Below, piece after piece: positions 10,416 to 21,957 of a stretch of DNA of 64,000 nt (positions within the stretch are counted from its first letter, which is position 1; every line of letters begins with the position of its first letter). The stretch spans positions 155,106,817-155,170,816 of the forward strand of contig CM061132.1 in NCBI GenBank assembly GCA_030789695.1, in the 5' to 3' direction. The translations under genes and the position numbers were made by a program. The notes under the pieces were generated by a model. It ran no database searches, was not told the origin of the DNA, and was given only the letters and a program-made list of their open reading frames with translations. Source of the DNA: Scilla litardierei (taxonomy: Eukaryota > Streptophyta > Magnoliopsida > Asparagales > Asparagaceae).

Positions 10416-10565
10416 TGTTGTAAACGGATAATGATGAGAGTTTGTATTGGAGATTATATCTTATCTATAGGATAAGATCATATCATTGTATCTCATCCAT
10501 ATACGCTCTTCCTTCTACTATAAATAAAGGACTGTGATCTTTCCCAGAGTTGATGCTTTATAACA
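10416..10565 (+). repeat. Probable short 5' LTR of element H
   Basis: About 150 bp from TGTTGTAAACGG to CTTTATAACA, with TATAAATA at 10519-10526. It is followed directly by CGTTATCAACACGAGC, which resembles the primer-binding region of short-LTR plant copia elements. No partner LTR was found, so the borders are inferred from the TG...CA ends. Confidence 0.5.
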
Positions 10566-12094
10566 CGTTATCAACACGAGCCTCTAAAAAACTCCATAAA
10601 CCTGTTTATTGCGAAAGCGAAGGAGAAGGCACAAATCCACGTGCGCGGCTTCATCTTCCACGTAAGGACTTCGTCTTCCACGCGCGGACATCGTCTTCCA
10701 CACGTAGGCTTTGTCAACAGTCGCAAAATCTGGAGAACGGATCTAGATGTATTATCTTAAAAAATTCCATTTTTATCATGATCACGATACTACCATTTAT
10801 CAATCTCACAAGATCGGATTAGAAATCAGGTTAACAGACTTAATACGACGATTTTTAATCGTCGATACCTGTTTTCATATCATATTAACCATACCTTTAG
10901 GGTTTGAATATTCATATGGTATAAATCGAATAGTATTTTTCGAAAAAAAAATAATACCCATTATATCCCTAACGCTCATGGCACCGCCGGCGGCAAAGCG
11001 CTGGCGGTGCCGTGGGCTACCTATCGCCCGCCCTGATGGCTGAGCCACCTCCCTCGCCCTGCCCCGAAGGCGGATTCGCCCCCTCGCCCGCCTCATAGTT
11101 AGAGCCCCCCCTCACCCACCTACCAGCAGTGCCGCCCCCACCATCCTCTCGCCTCACGGCGGCGGCCCCGACCAATAATCCTGCCTAATGGCGATCGCGC
11201 TCCCCACATCGGAATAATAGGGGAAGCGAATAAATATACAAAAAAGGGTTTTGGGGACCTAAAAATTCCAGAAAGTTTGATTAAATAGGGGATCAAAATC
11301 GGGACTTTGTGGGGAAATTTGGGGACCTTTAGGGATTCTTTGGGGATATAAAACGGAAAACTACTTCCTTTCACTATGAATAAATAATTTGGTCATCATT
11401 CAAATTTGTTTGAATTAGCCCCCAATGCACACCGAATTGCATATTTTCAATATATGATACCCATTTTAAAAATCATTTTTATACGCATTACATCACATTT
11501 TATGGTTCATTTTCTGGGATATACTTATGCTAAGTTGTGCGGCATTAACTTAATAATCATAGAGATCATGCGACCGCTTTACAGTTAGTCACCTAACATA
11601 ATAGTGTATGACATCGCCACGTTGTCTGAATAATTATTAAGTATTTTAAATTATTATGTTGATCCTATTCTGAATCTGGGATGCATGTGAAGTGTTAAGA
11701 AAATGTTGAATGAGCACAAATTTTTCCACGGATAGCTAATTATGGTTTTGGATCGGCTATTTAGTCACACATTTTACTTTTCCTGCATTTTTCTTTTCTT
11801 TTTGAGAGAAATTGTAGTGAGAAAATTATGTAATGTCCAAGACCGATGATTATTTCCATAGAGGCGGAGGCCACTCTTGAAGATGAAGAATTTAAAAATG
11901 TGACCCATGAGGTTTTCAAAGTTGTAATTTTTAATTTTAATTTGTGTAATATGGACTATAATATGGACTGGACATTTTTATTTTATATGGGACTGGCCGA
12001 TCCACACAATTAGCTTATTCATTTAAAAATTGCATCCGCATGAAAATGTTTTACGTATTATTAATTCATGCAAATTTGTGATCTGCTAGATAAA
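10566..12094 (+). other. Leader region of element H
   Basis: This is unusually long (1.5 kb) for a short-LTR copia element. It contains a roughly 20-bp motif (CTTCGTCTTCCACGCGCGGA and variants) repeated about three times near 10650-10705, a GC-rich stretch at 10980-11160, and otherwise AT-rich DNA. It may hold another unrecognised insertion. No gene was seen. Confidence 0.4.
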
Positions 12095-12162
12095 ATGGCA
12101 AAAATCGCAAGCATTGATTTCGAAGTGCTGAATGCATCAGGAAGAAATTACTTGAGCTGTCT
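12095..12162 (+). pseudogene. Element H gag, first 22 codons
   Basis: An ATG at 12095 opens a frame typical of copia gag N-termini (MAKIASIDFEVLNASGRNYL) and is cut after two bases of a codon by element B. The next bases of the same reading are at 26057 on the far side of B, after the target duplication (12158-12162 TGTCT against 26052-26056 AGCCT, two changes). Confidence 0.75.
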
Positions 12163-14752
12163 TGCCATGCCCCGCTTCCCATTATACTTGGGAGCGAGGA
12201 CGTGAGCGGGTCTGCATGGGCTGGAGCGGTGAAGCTCGAACCCAATAAGCGTCTGTGAATAACACCTTTCGCAGGATCTTGCATGCAATTCAGGGCAACA
12301 GAGATACTATGAATATAAAAGCCAACATCCAAATAGAGTACACAATAATAAAAAGGGCCCCAAGCATGGCCTACAACGATATCGTTACAAGATAAAATGG
12401 GTACACACCCTACAAACAACAGCGAACAAAAAGAAATAAACATCAGCGGTGAAACTCAGTAGCTAGTCCTCGGTGGGGAGGACTTCTGGATCAGCGTGAT
12501 CCTGGTATAATGGGTCAGACTGGTCAATCAGCTCCTCCTTAATGTACTCTGTCTCGTGACCTGACATACATTTCAAATAACATAGAAATGTATGTCAGCA
12601 AAGGTCCTTGGCAAGGTTTTCAAAATCATTTTTATGGCAGTTAGAACATTTATAATGACAAAATGTAATTTCAAAGATTTACACTAGTATGGCAGTTCAA
12701 TTATAAGTTAAAGCATGTCAATCCTAGTAAAAGTGAAAACGTAGCCATTTTATTTAACAGTTAGAACATGTCAGATTATCTAAAAGAAACAACAGCAGTT
12801 CTAAAAGTTAACATGTTCGATGTCTGTTCAATAGTGTGTTTAAGTGTGTGTCTAAGGTTCACGTCGTTATGCGACAAGCAAGTGAATCTACCTTCAAGCG
12901 CCCCCGAAGGTAACCCGTTTACGTCTGATTAGTGCCAGCGAACCCAACCCCACCCACGTGTACTTTTTGGGCCACGAGCCAGGCTAGTTGACATTCGACC
13001 TGCATGATCTAGTAGCCAACGGCATGTAACATCTGGTAGCCAACGACATGCAACATCTAGTAGCCAACAACATGTATCATTCTATGATTATCAAGTTCAT
13101 TCATGTATCTAGCATGCATCCCTAACAATTAATTTGTAGCATGGTAATAAGCAGTTTAAATGTAGTAACATTTAACAACATGTAGGAAAATGCACGCTTG
13201 ACTGACTGGGACAGTTTTGGGTGTCCGAGCAACGGTAGGAAAAGACGCGACATATCTGCGTCATTAAATATATGATATTAATTAACTTGCAGCTAACAAC
13301 TTACTAACCAACTAATATTACCATTTATTTAACCAACTTGAGTATTTATACTTACATTACATATCTTAACAACTAAGGTATAATTATTAACTTACTAACT
13401 TATTACTAACATCTTACTAACACTAACATGTATTAGTTTACTTATACTAACTAATAACTCACTAACATCATTATAATAATTGATTTTTAAACTTATTCGT
13501 ATGAACTTACTCATTTTTATAATAGAAACTTGAATGATCAAATTAACTTAGAAAACGACCCAATGACCCAATAAGTATGATTTATCCAATAAGACCCAAC
13601 ATCCAATAATGAACCCAATAAGCAAATACTTCCCACCCAAGACAATAACTATAAACTTAAACCCAATAAGATATATACCAAATACCCAATAGCAAACTTA
13701 AACCCAATAAGAATTTAACCTTTATCTCTTCTCCTTCTCTTTCTATTTCCTTTTGTTTCTATCCTCTTCCTCTTCTCTACTGTCTTCTTCTTTCTTTTTT
13801 GTTCTTTGTTGCAGGGAGAGGGGAGCTCGGCAAGTGGAGGGTGGCAGGGGGCACGGCTGGGCGGCTGGGTGGAGCGCGCGGGGGTACGGCAGGGCAATTT
13901 GGGTGGGCGGCGGCCTGGGCTCAGGGGCAGCACGTGCTTGGAGGTGCTGGGAGCACGACGGCGGCTTGGGGGAGGAGAGGGGTAGCACAGCACGGGGTCG
14001 AGCAGGGGGCGGCGGCCTGTTGCGACGGCGCGTGCAGCGCAGGGGGAGGGACGGGGGTGTGGGCGGCTGCGGTTTGGTGGGGGGCGCGGCCAAGGGGGAG
14101 CACGGCGGTGCGCCGAGAGGAGGGGAAGGAGTACGGAAGAGGGGGACGATTCTCCTTTTGTTGGGTTTAAGTTGGATTTCAAATTCCTTTGATCTCAAAT
14201 CTCCCCTCTTCCTAATTTGATCTAATTTCAGTTTGATTTGGGAATCTATTTGGATTGGATTTTGTAAAATTGGTTCTGGCTTTGGGTTTGAATGATTTGG
14301 GATGAGGAAAATTGTTTGCTGGTTTGGTTTGAAGAATTGGGAGAAGAAATTTGCAGGTTGCTGAGAGAGGGGAGAAGGAAATTGGTTGGTTTTGCAAGTA
14401 GAAAGAGGGGTTGGTTGATCTCCCTTGCTGTAGTAGTTGTTGTTGCTGTTATAAGAATAGTGGAGGGGATGCCAATTAAAGGGAGAGAGCTGGATGTGGG
14501 GGTAGGAGATTGAAGACGTATGTTGGATCTCACCGGTGGGATGTAATGGTGTAAGGTTAGAAATTGATTAGGGTAGGTGAGTACGGTTAGGGTTAAAGTA
14601 ATTAATTTAATGGTATGGTAAAAATCAATCAGCAGAGGTGCGCTCGCGTCGACGCATAGGAAAAAAATATACGGACAAAAACGCTCGGACGATCTAAGTA
14701 AAAAATACCGGTACATAATAATCAAACGCAACTAAAAATACAGGCTGTTACA
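12163..14752 (-). repeat. 3' LTR of element B
   Basis: 2,590 bp. It contains a minisatellite of three roughly 24-bp units (TAGTAGCCAACGGCATG type) at about 13010-13080, an AT-rich stretch of TTACTAAC repeats at 13260-13480, and a GC-rich block at 13800-14150 with long but non-conserved open frames. A 34-residue acidic open frame is at 12463-12567. Confidence 0.85.
12463..12567 (-). CDS. LTR-embedded short acidic open frame (left copy)
   Basis: 34 codons starting MSGHETEY and ending EVLPTED before TAG. The right LTR keeps the same length and frame with seven substitutions. A splice-acceptor-like TATGTCAG overlaps the start, so this could be a 3'-terminal exon rather than a free ORF. Similar acidic tails occur in J and G. 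No known domain. Whether it is translated is unknown. Confidence 0.35.
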   Translation of the reverse strand: MSGHETEYIKEELIDQSDPLYQDHADPEVLPTED

Positions 14753-14779
14753 TTCTACCCACCTTAAGAAAAATTCCGC

Positions 14780-17700
14780 TCTCGGAATTCTTATCAATTA
14801 AGGAGCAGAGAACAAATATGGATAACGCTCTCGCATTTCATCTTCCCGCTCCCAGGTGGATTCTCCTGGCGAGTCATGACGTCACATCACTCTCACGAGC
14901 TCGATGACCTTGTTCCTGAGCGCCTTCTGACGTCAGTCTAAGATCTGCACCGGTTGTTGCTCATATGATAGGTCCGATCGAACCGTGATCTCTGAGTAGT
15001 CCACAGTGTGTGAAGGGTCATTGATATAGCGACAGAGTTGAGATACATGAAAAACATCATGTACCCCCTCCATTAAAGGTGGCCGTGCTAATCGATAAGC
15101 TACCTTTCCAACTCGCTCTAGCACGTCGAAAGGTCCAATAAATCTCGGACTGCGCTTGCCTCGCCTTCTAAAACGAATCACTCCTCTGTTCAGGGAGATC
15201 TTCAGGAACACATGATCACCAGCCTCGAACTCCAAAGGACGACGTTTAGCATCAGCCCAATGCTTGTACCGATCCTGTGCGATATGAAGCTTATCCCTGT
15301 TAGTACGCACTACGTCCACAGACTCAACTATCATCTCTGGTCCCAACAGCTCTCTATCACCAATGTCATCCCAACTCAGCAGGGATCGACATTTCCTTCC
15401 ATAAAGTGCAGCAAATGGTGCCATGCCAATGCTCGCCTGATAGCTGTTGTTGTAGGCAAACTCCACTAGATGCAGATGATCCATGAGCCTTTGAGATCCA
15501 ACATGCAGACTCACAACATGTCCTCCAATATCTGGATAGTGCACTCTGTCTGTTCATCAGTCTGTGGGTGATACGCAGTACTGAAGCTCAGACTGATACC
15601 CAGATTCTTCTGCAAACTCTTCCAGAATTGAGACGTGAATCTCGTGTCCCGATCGGAGACGATACTCACGGGAACTCCATGTAATCGCACAATCTCCTCC
15701 ATATACTTCTTTGCAAGTATCTCCGTATATTGTCCTACTCGGAAAGGTATGAAATGCGCAGACTTGGTTAATCGGTCAACGATAACCCAAATCACATCAT
15801 TTTGCTTGGTGCTCCGAGGTAGTCCAGTCACAAAGTCCATGTTGATGTGCTGCCACTTCCACTCCAGGATTGGCAGGGGTTGAAGCAATCCAGTAATGAG
15901 ATGGTGTTCAGCCTTGACTTGCTGACACACAAGACATTTGTTGATGCTACGAGCTATGCTCCTCTTCATACCGTGCCACCAAAAATTCAGACGGAGGTCC
16001 TTGTACATCTTGGTATCGCCAGGATGAATGGAATAGGGAGAGCTATGAGCTTCATTCATCAGCTCATCTCTGACATCACCAGAAGGTACACAGATCCTAC
16101 TACCGTATCTCAAGGAACCATCCTCATGAATGATAAAGTCTGTTTGAAGTCTAGCTTCAACTTGCTCTCTGATCTTCTGTAGTTTAGCATCTCCAGATTG
16201 TGCAGCTTTGATCCGATCCACTACCATCGACTAAATCTGCATATTCATCAATGACGATGTGACTCCAGGTAACACAACCTCTGTGCTCATCTTACGCAGA
16301 TCCTGTTGTAACATCCACTGAACTGTGAGAGTCATAACTGCTGGAAGTCTGCTCAAAGCGTTGGGTACAACATTAACCTTCCCTGGATGATACTGGAGGT
16401 CGATGTCGTAATTAGCCACTAGCTCTAACCATCTTTGATGTCTCATATTTAACTCCTTCTAAGTAAAAATATATTTCAAAATTTTGTGATCAGTGAAAAT
16501 TTTCACTTTCTCACTCAGTATGAAATGTCTCCAAATCTTCAGGGCAAAGATGACGGCGGCTAACTCCAAGTGGTGAGTCGGATAGTTCTTCTCGTGAATT
16601 TTCAACTGTCGAGAAGCGTAAGCGACTACATGACCATACTGATACAGAATACATCCAAAGACCTTTGCCTGAGGCATTACAAAAGATCTCGAATCCTCCA
16701 GTTCTATCTGGAATAGCCAGAACTGGTGCAGATGTTAGCCTTGCTTTCAAAGTCCCAAATGCCTGCTCGCAAGAGTCTGAACAAACATACTTGATGTCCT
16801 TCCTTGTCAATCGAGTCATCTGCTCGGTTATCCTCGAGAAATTCTTGATGAATCAACAGTAGAATCCCGCCAATCCTAAGGAACTCATGATGTCGGATGC
16901 TGACCGAGGGATGGGCCAATTTCTGACTGATGTAACCTTCTATGGATCGACCGAGATACCTTAGCTTGATACCACATGTCCAAGAAATGCAATTCGGTCC
17001 AACCAGAACTCGCACTTGCTGTACTTGGCATACAACTGATGACGACGAAGCGTCTCCAAAACCATCCGCAGATGCTTATCATGCTCCTTCTCGCTCCTCG
17101 AATAGACCAATATGTCATCAATAAATATCACTACGAATTTATCCAGATAATCATAGAATATGAGATTCATGAATACTGCTGGAGCGTTGGTCACACCGAA
17201 TGGCATGACAACGAACTCGTAATGTCCGTACTTGGACCGAAAATCTGTTTTGTACACATCTTCCCTCTTGACTTTCACCAGGTGGTATCCGCTCCAGAGA
17301 TCTAACTTCGAGAATACTCTCGATCCACCAATTGATCAAAGATACTATCAATGCGGGGCAACGGGTACTTGTTCTTCACTTTGACCTTGTTCATCTCCTG
17401 ATAGTCAATGCACATTCTTCTCGATCCGTCTTTCTTCTTCACCAATAAGACGGGTGCACCCTAGGGAGATACACTGGGATGAATAAAAGCTTATTTCAAT
17501 AGCTCATCCAACAACTTCCTCAGCTCTTCCAGCTCTGCAAAGGCCATGCGGTAAGGTGCCTTCGAAATTGGTTGAGTCCCTGGCATAAGATCAATGTCGA
17601 ACTCCAACGCTCGATCGGGCGGCAGTCCAGAAATGTCTTCCAGGAAGACATCTTAAAAATCTCTCACTACTGTAGGCTTCTCCGGTTGAGCTATTAAAGA

Positions 17701-18110
17701 TGCATCAATCAATTCACTTGGCTGGGCCCGAAATTTGGTAGGCTCGAGCGAACGACCTTTACTGACGAACTCGAACACCGGGTGATTAGGAATTTCGAAT
17801 ACCACTTTCTTCCTGCGACAGTCGATCGTGGTATAGAAAGCTCTTAACCAATCAATGTCGAGAATAGCATCGAAGTTGGGTAGGTCGTGGATAATGAAGT
17901 TAGCGTATAACTTATGCCCACTAATCACCAACGAACATGGTCTGCATCCCAATGCAACCTTCACTACACCATTCCCAGTTGTGATACTCCAACACTTGGA
18001 AAGAGTGAAGGTTGTTATCGAATGTTCAGCTACAAATTTTCGGGATAAGATGCACATAGAAGCCCCAAAATCAAACAGGGTTAGGGCTGGGTGTGATGAT
18101 ACTAAGATGA
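14780..18110 (-). pseudogene. Element B pol (protease, RT, RNase H, integrase, chromodomain-like tail)
   Basis: In sense order: an aspartic protease region near 18057-17653, whose active-site motif reads DFGAS instead of DSGAS; RT around 17460-16900 with the catalytic [10 protein letters not shown] at about 17100-17130; RNase H (17000-16459) ending with [19 protein letters not shown] and FTDHKIL; and integrase (16227-15511) with an H-H-C-C finger including CLVCQQVK and core Asp/Asp/Glu in MDFVTGLP, SDRDTRFTSQFW and DEQTECTIQ. The C-terminal part (15544-14780) reads VFHVSQLCRY and then, in another frame, WRHDSPGESTWERE, a reduced chromodomain-like tail. At least eight frameshifts or stops break it. 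Confidence 0.85.
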
Positions 18111-18192
18111 CACCTAAGATATAATATAACTAAGTTAAGCATGGTGATTTAATTAGGTAAGCATGAATGTATAAACAAGATAAAGACAAAGT

Positions 18193-19347
18193 CTAGATGT
18201 TATCTGCGATCATATCATCCTTGGCCTCAGCTTCTACAACTGTCATGATGAACGCATGGCGCCTCGGCTGATTGGCCTGCTGATAAACTCGGTTCTGAGG
18301 AATCAGGGACGGTCCACGCTGAGCAGGTCCAGGGGTACCTCGCTGAACAGGTCCAGGTGCTCCTCGCTGGACAGGTCCCGATACTCTAGCAGGTGCTTGA
18401 TGGTCCTTACCGTGGGGGCAGTCTCTCACAGTATGATCAGGTGCTCCGTAGATCAGACACAAGTTCAGCATCCTCCTACAATCCTTCTTCTGGTGTCCAG
18501 TCGTGCCACATAAGTAGCAAGTCAGCTACGATCGATCGGCAGGAGCAGATGGCCTCTTGACCGGTGTGGTCTGCGGAGGTCGGAAGTTTCCTCTAGGCAC
18601 CATCCTGGCGGCTCCATGGGACGCTTGCCTCCTCCAGCTAAAGATCTCACGGGGAGTCTCTCCACAATCTCATGCTCTTGTGCAAACTCTAAAACGTCTT
18701 GAATGGTTGTAAGTCTCGTCGAGGTCTTCGAGGCTTGGACCTTGGGATTCATGCCTTTACGAAACTGAAATGCACAGTCTTCATAGTCTTCAACCATGTG
18801 AGGTGCAAAACGGCTAAGCATGGCAAACTTAGCGTCATACTCATCCACGGTCCTATCTCCTTGGACCAGATTAGCAAAACGCTGCTGAAGTCTCTTTTGG
18901 CTGCTTTGGTAAAGTATTTAGCATCGAACCTTTCCTGAAACATGCCCCAAGAGATCGGCCTGACCAGACGTCTCTCCTCCAGTTGCCACCAGCTCCTAGC
19001 ATTGTCGGTCAGCTATAGTTTTGCTACTTCAACCCATCTAGTCTGAGGGATACGTGCAGCACTCAGCTTATCTTCAGTTCCTTGAACCCATTCATCAGCT
19101 CCTAGAGGCCTTTCTTTTCTGGAGAAGCTACGGGTTGCAACTCATGGAACTGTCTAACTCCTAGTTCAGCTCGACCGGGTGGCGGTGGTAGTGGTGCAAT
19201 CTGAGCAGGTTGCTGCCGCTGCTGAATCAGCTGATGTTGGATCTCCAACATCCCCCTCATGACTCTGAGGAGTTCATTAATGTCGGCACCTCCGTTAGCT
19301 GCATTTCTGTTCTCATTCCCATTCCTGGTGTTATGTCCTCCTGCCAT
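18193..19347 (-). pseudogene. Element B gag
   Basis: It starts MAGGHNTRNGNE at 19347. A Gln/Pro-rich N-terminus, the retrotransposon gag core (18943-18522, with LSRFAPHMVEDYEDCAF and FRKGMNP) and a CCHC zinc knuckle (CYLCGTTGHQKKDC, about 18520-18480) follow, then a Pro/Gly/Gln-rich repeat (GPVQRGAPGPVQRGTPG). It forms the capsid-like particle in intact elements. Stops and frameshifts split it into four pieces. Confidence 0.75.
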
Positions 19348-19770
19348 GCTGAGACAAGAAACTTGGTTAAATTTGGGTATGAGATAAATCTAGACGTTTT
19401 GGCCATTAATAGTATTTCCATTGTCCTGAAATTTCGCTAAATGCAAGACCTGCATGGGCCACCACAAAACTTGTCACGCCCCGCTTCCCATTATACTTGG
19501 AAGCGAGGACGTGAGCGGGTCCGCATGGGCTGGAGCGGTAAAGCTCGAACCCAATAAGCGTCTATGAATAACACCTTTCGCAGGATCTTGCATGCAATTC
19601 GGGCAACAGAGATACTATGAATATAAAAGCCAACATCCAGATAGAGTACACAATAATTAAAAGGGCCCCAAGCATGGCCTACAACGATAGTGTTACAAGA
19701 TAAAATGGGTACACACCCTACAAACAGCAGCGAACGAAATGACATAAACAGCAGCGATGAAACTCAGCAG

Positions 19771-19875
19771 CTAATCCTCGATGGGGAGAACTTCTGGATC
19801 AGCGGGATCCTGGTCTAATGGGTCTGACTGGTCAAGCAGCTCGTCCTCAAAGTACTCTGTCTCGTGACCTGACAT
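19771..19875 (-). CDS. LTR-embedded short acidic open frame (right copy)
   Basis: 34 codons, MSGHETEYFEDELLDQ... to EVLPIED, then TAG. It has the same start, length and stop as the copy at 12463-12567. 11 of its 34 residues are Asp or Glu. Both frames have stayed open although gag-pol between them has decayed. Confidence 0.35.
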   Translation of the reverse strand: MSGHETEYFEDELLDQSDPLDQDPADPEVLPIED

Positions 19876-21885
19876 ACATTTCAAATAACATAGAAATGTA
19901 TGCCAGCAAGGGTCCTTGGCAAGGTTTTCAAAATCATTTTTATGGCATTTAGAACATTTATAGTGACAAAATGTAATTTCAAAGATTTACACTAGTATGG
20001 GAGTTCAATTATAAGTTAAAGCATGTCAGTCCTAGTAAAAGTGAAAACGTAGCCATTTTATTTAACAGTTAGAACATGGCGGACTATCTAAAAGGAACAA
20101 CATCAGTTTTAAAAGTTAACATGTTTGATGTCTGTTCAATAGTGTGTTTAAGTGCATGTCTAAGGTTCACGTCGTTAGGCGGAAAGCAAGTAAATCTACC
20201 TTCAAGTGCCCCTGAAGGTAACCCGTTTACTTCCGACTAGTGCTCGTGAACCCAACTCCACCCACGTGTACTTTCTGGGCCATGAGCAAGGCTAGCCGAC
20301 ACTCGACCTGCACTATCTAGTAGCCAACGACATGTAACATCTGGTAGCCAACGGCATGTAACATCTGGTAGCCAACTGCATGCAACATCTAGTAGCCAAC
20401 GGCATGTATCATTCTATGATTATCAAGTTCATTCATGTATCTAGCATGCATCCCTAACAGTTAATTTGTAGCATGGTAATAGGCAGTTTAAATGAAGTAA
20501 CATTTAACAACATGTAGGAAAATGGATGCTTGTCTGACTGGGACAATTTTGGGTGTCCGAGCAACGTAAGGAAAAGACGCGACATATCTGCGTCATTAAA
20601 TATATGATATTAATTAACTTGCAGCTAACAACTTACTAACCAACTATTATTACCACTTATTTAAACAACTAGAGTATTTATACTTACATTACGTATATTA
20701 ACAACTAAGGTATAATTATTAACTAACTAACTTATTACTAACATCTTACTAACACTAACTTGTATTAGTTTACTTATACTAACTAATAACTCACTAACAT
20801 CATTATACTAATTGATTTTTAAACTTATTCTTATGAACTTGACTCATTTTTATGATAGAAACTTGAATGATCAAATTAACATTGAAAACAGCCCAATGAC
20901 CCAATAAGTATGATTTATCCAATAAGACCCAATATCCAATAATGAACCCAATAAGCAAATACTTCCCACCCAAACCAATAACTATAAACTTAAACCCAAT
21001 AAGATATATTCCCAATACCCAATAGCAAACTTAAACCCAATAAGAATTTAACCTTTATCTCTTCTCCCTCTCTTTCTATTTCCTTTTGTTTCTATCCTCT
21101 TCCTTTTCTCTACTGTCTTCTTCTTCTTTCTTTTTTTTGTTCTTTGTTGCAGGGAGAGGGGCGCTCGACAAGTGGAGGGTGGCAGGGGGCGCGGCTGGGC
21201 GGTTGGGTGGTGCGTGCGGGGCATGACATGGCGATTTGTGTGGACGTCGGCTTGGGCTCAGGGGCGACGCATGCTTGGAGGTGCTGGGAGCACGGTGACG
21301 GCTTGAAGGAGGAAAGGGGCGACACAGCGCGGGGTCTAGCAAGGGGGCGGCGGCATGTTGAGGCGACGCACGCGGCGCAAAGGGGGACGTGGGTGTGGGC
21401 GGCTGTGGGTTGGTGGGCGACGCTGCCAAGGGGGAGCACGGCGGCGCGCCGAGAGGAGGGGGAGGAGTACGGAAGAGGGGGATGATTCTCCTTCTGTTGG
21501 GTTTGAGTTGGATTTCAAATTCCTTTGATCTCAAATCTCCCCTCTTTCTAATTTGATCTAATTTCAGTTTGATTTGGGAATCTATTTGGATTGGATTTTG
21601 TGAAATTGGTTCTGGATTTGGGTTTGAATGATTTGGGATTAGGGAAATTGTTTGCTGGTTTGGTTTGAAGAATTGGAAGAAGAAATTTGCAGGTTGCTGA
21701 GAGGGGGGGGGAGGAAATTGGTTGGTTTTGCAGGTAGAAAAAGGGGTTGGCTGATCTCCCTTGCTGTAGTTGTTGGTGCTGTTATAAGAATAGTGAAGGG
21801 GATGCCAATTAAAGGGAGAGAGCTGGATGTGGGGGAGGAGATTGAAGACATATGTTGGATCTCACCGGTGGGATGTAATGGTGTC

Positions 21886-21957
21886 TGGTTAGAAATTGAT
21901 TAGGGTAGGTGGGTACGGTTAGGGTTAAAGTAATTAATTTAATGGTATGGTAAAAAT
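21886..21957. repeat. 72-bp direct duplication, left copy
   Basis: Sequence of the element B LTR (TGGTTAGAAATTGATTAG...GGTAAAAAT) repeated without a difference at 25853-25924 on the other side of insert I. Both copies carry GGTGGGTACGG, where the partner LTR of B has GGTGAGTACGG. The duplication therefore arose from this LTR when or after I was inserted. Confidence 0.9.

Noticed and set aside
13715..14220. Long open frames on both strands (151-155 residues), with similar ones at 21076-21534 and 52703-53387
   Set aside because: They lie in GC-rich blocks inside LTRs of B and J, are open on both strands, and differ in frame and length between the two LTRs of B. They are compositional.
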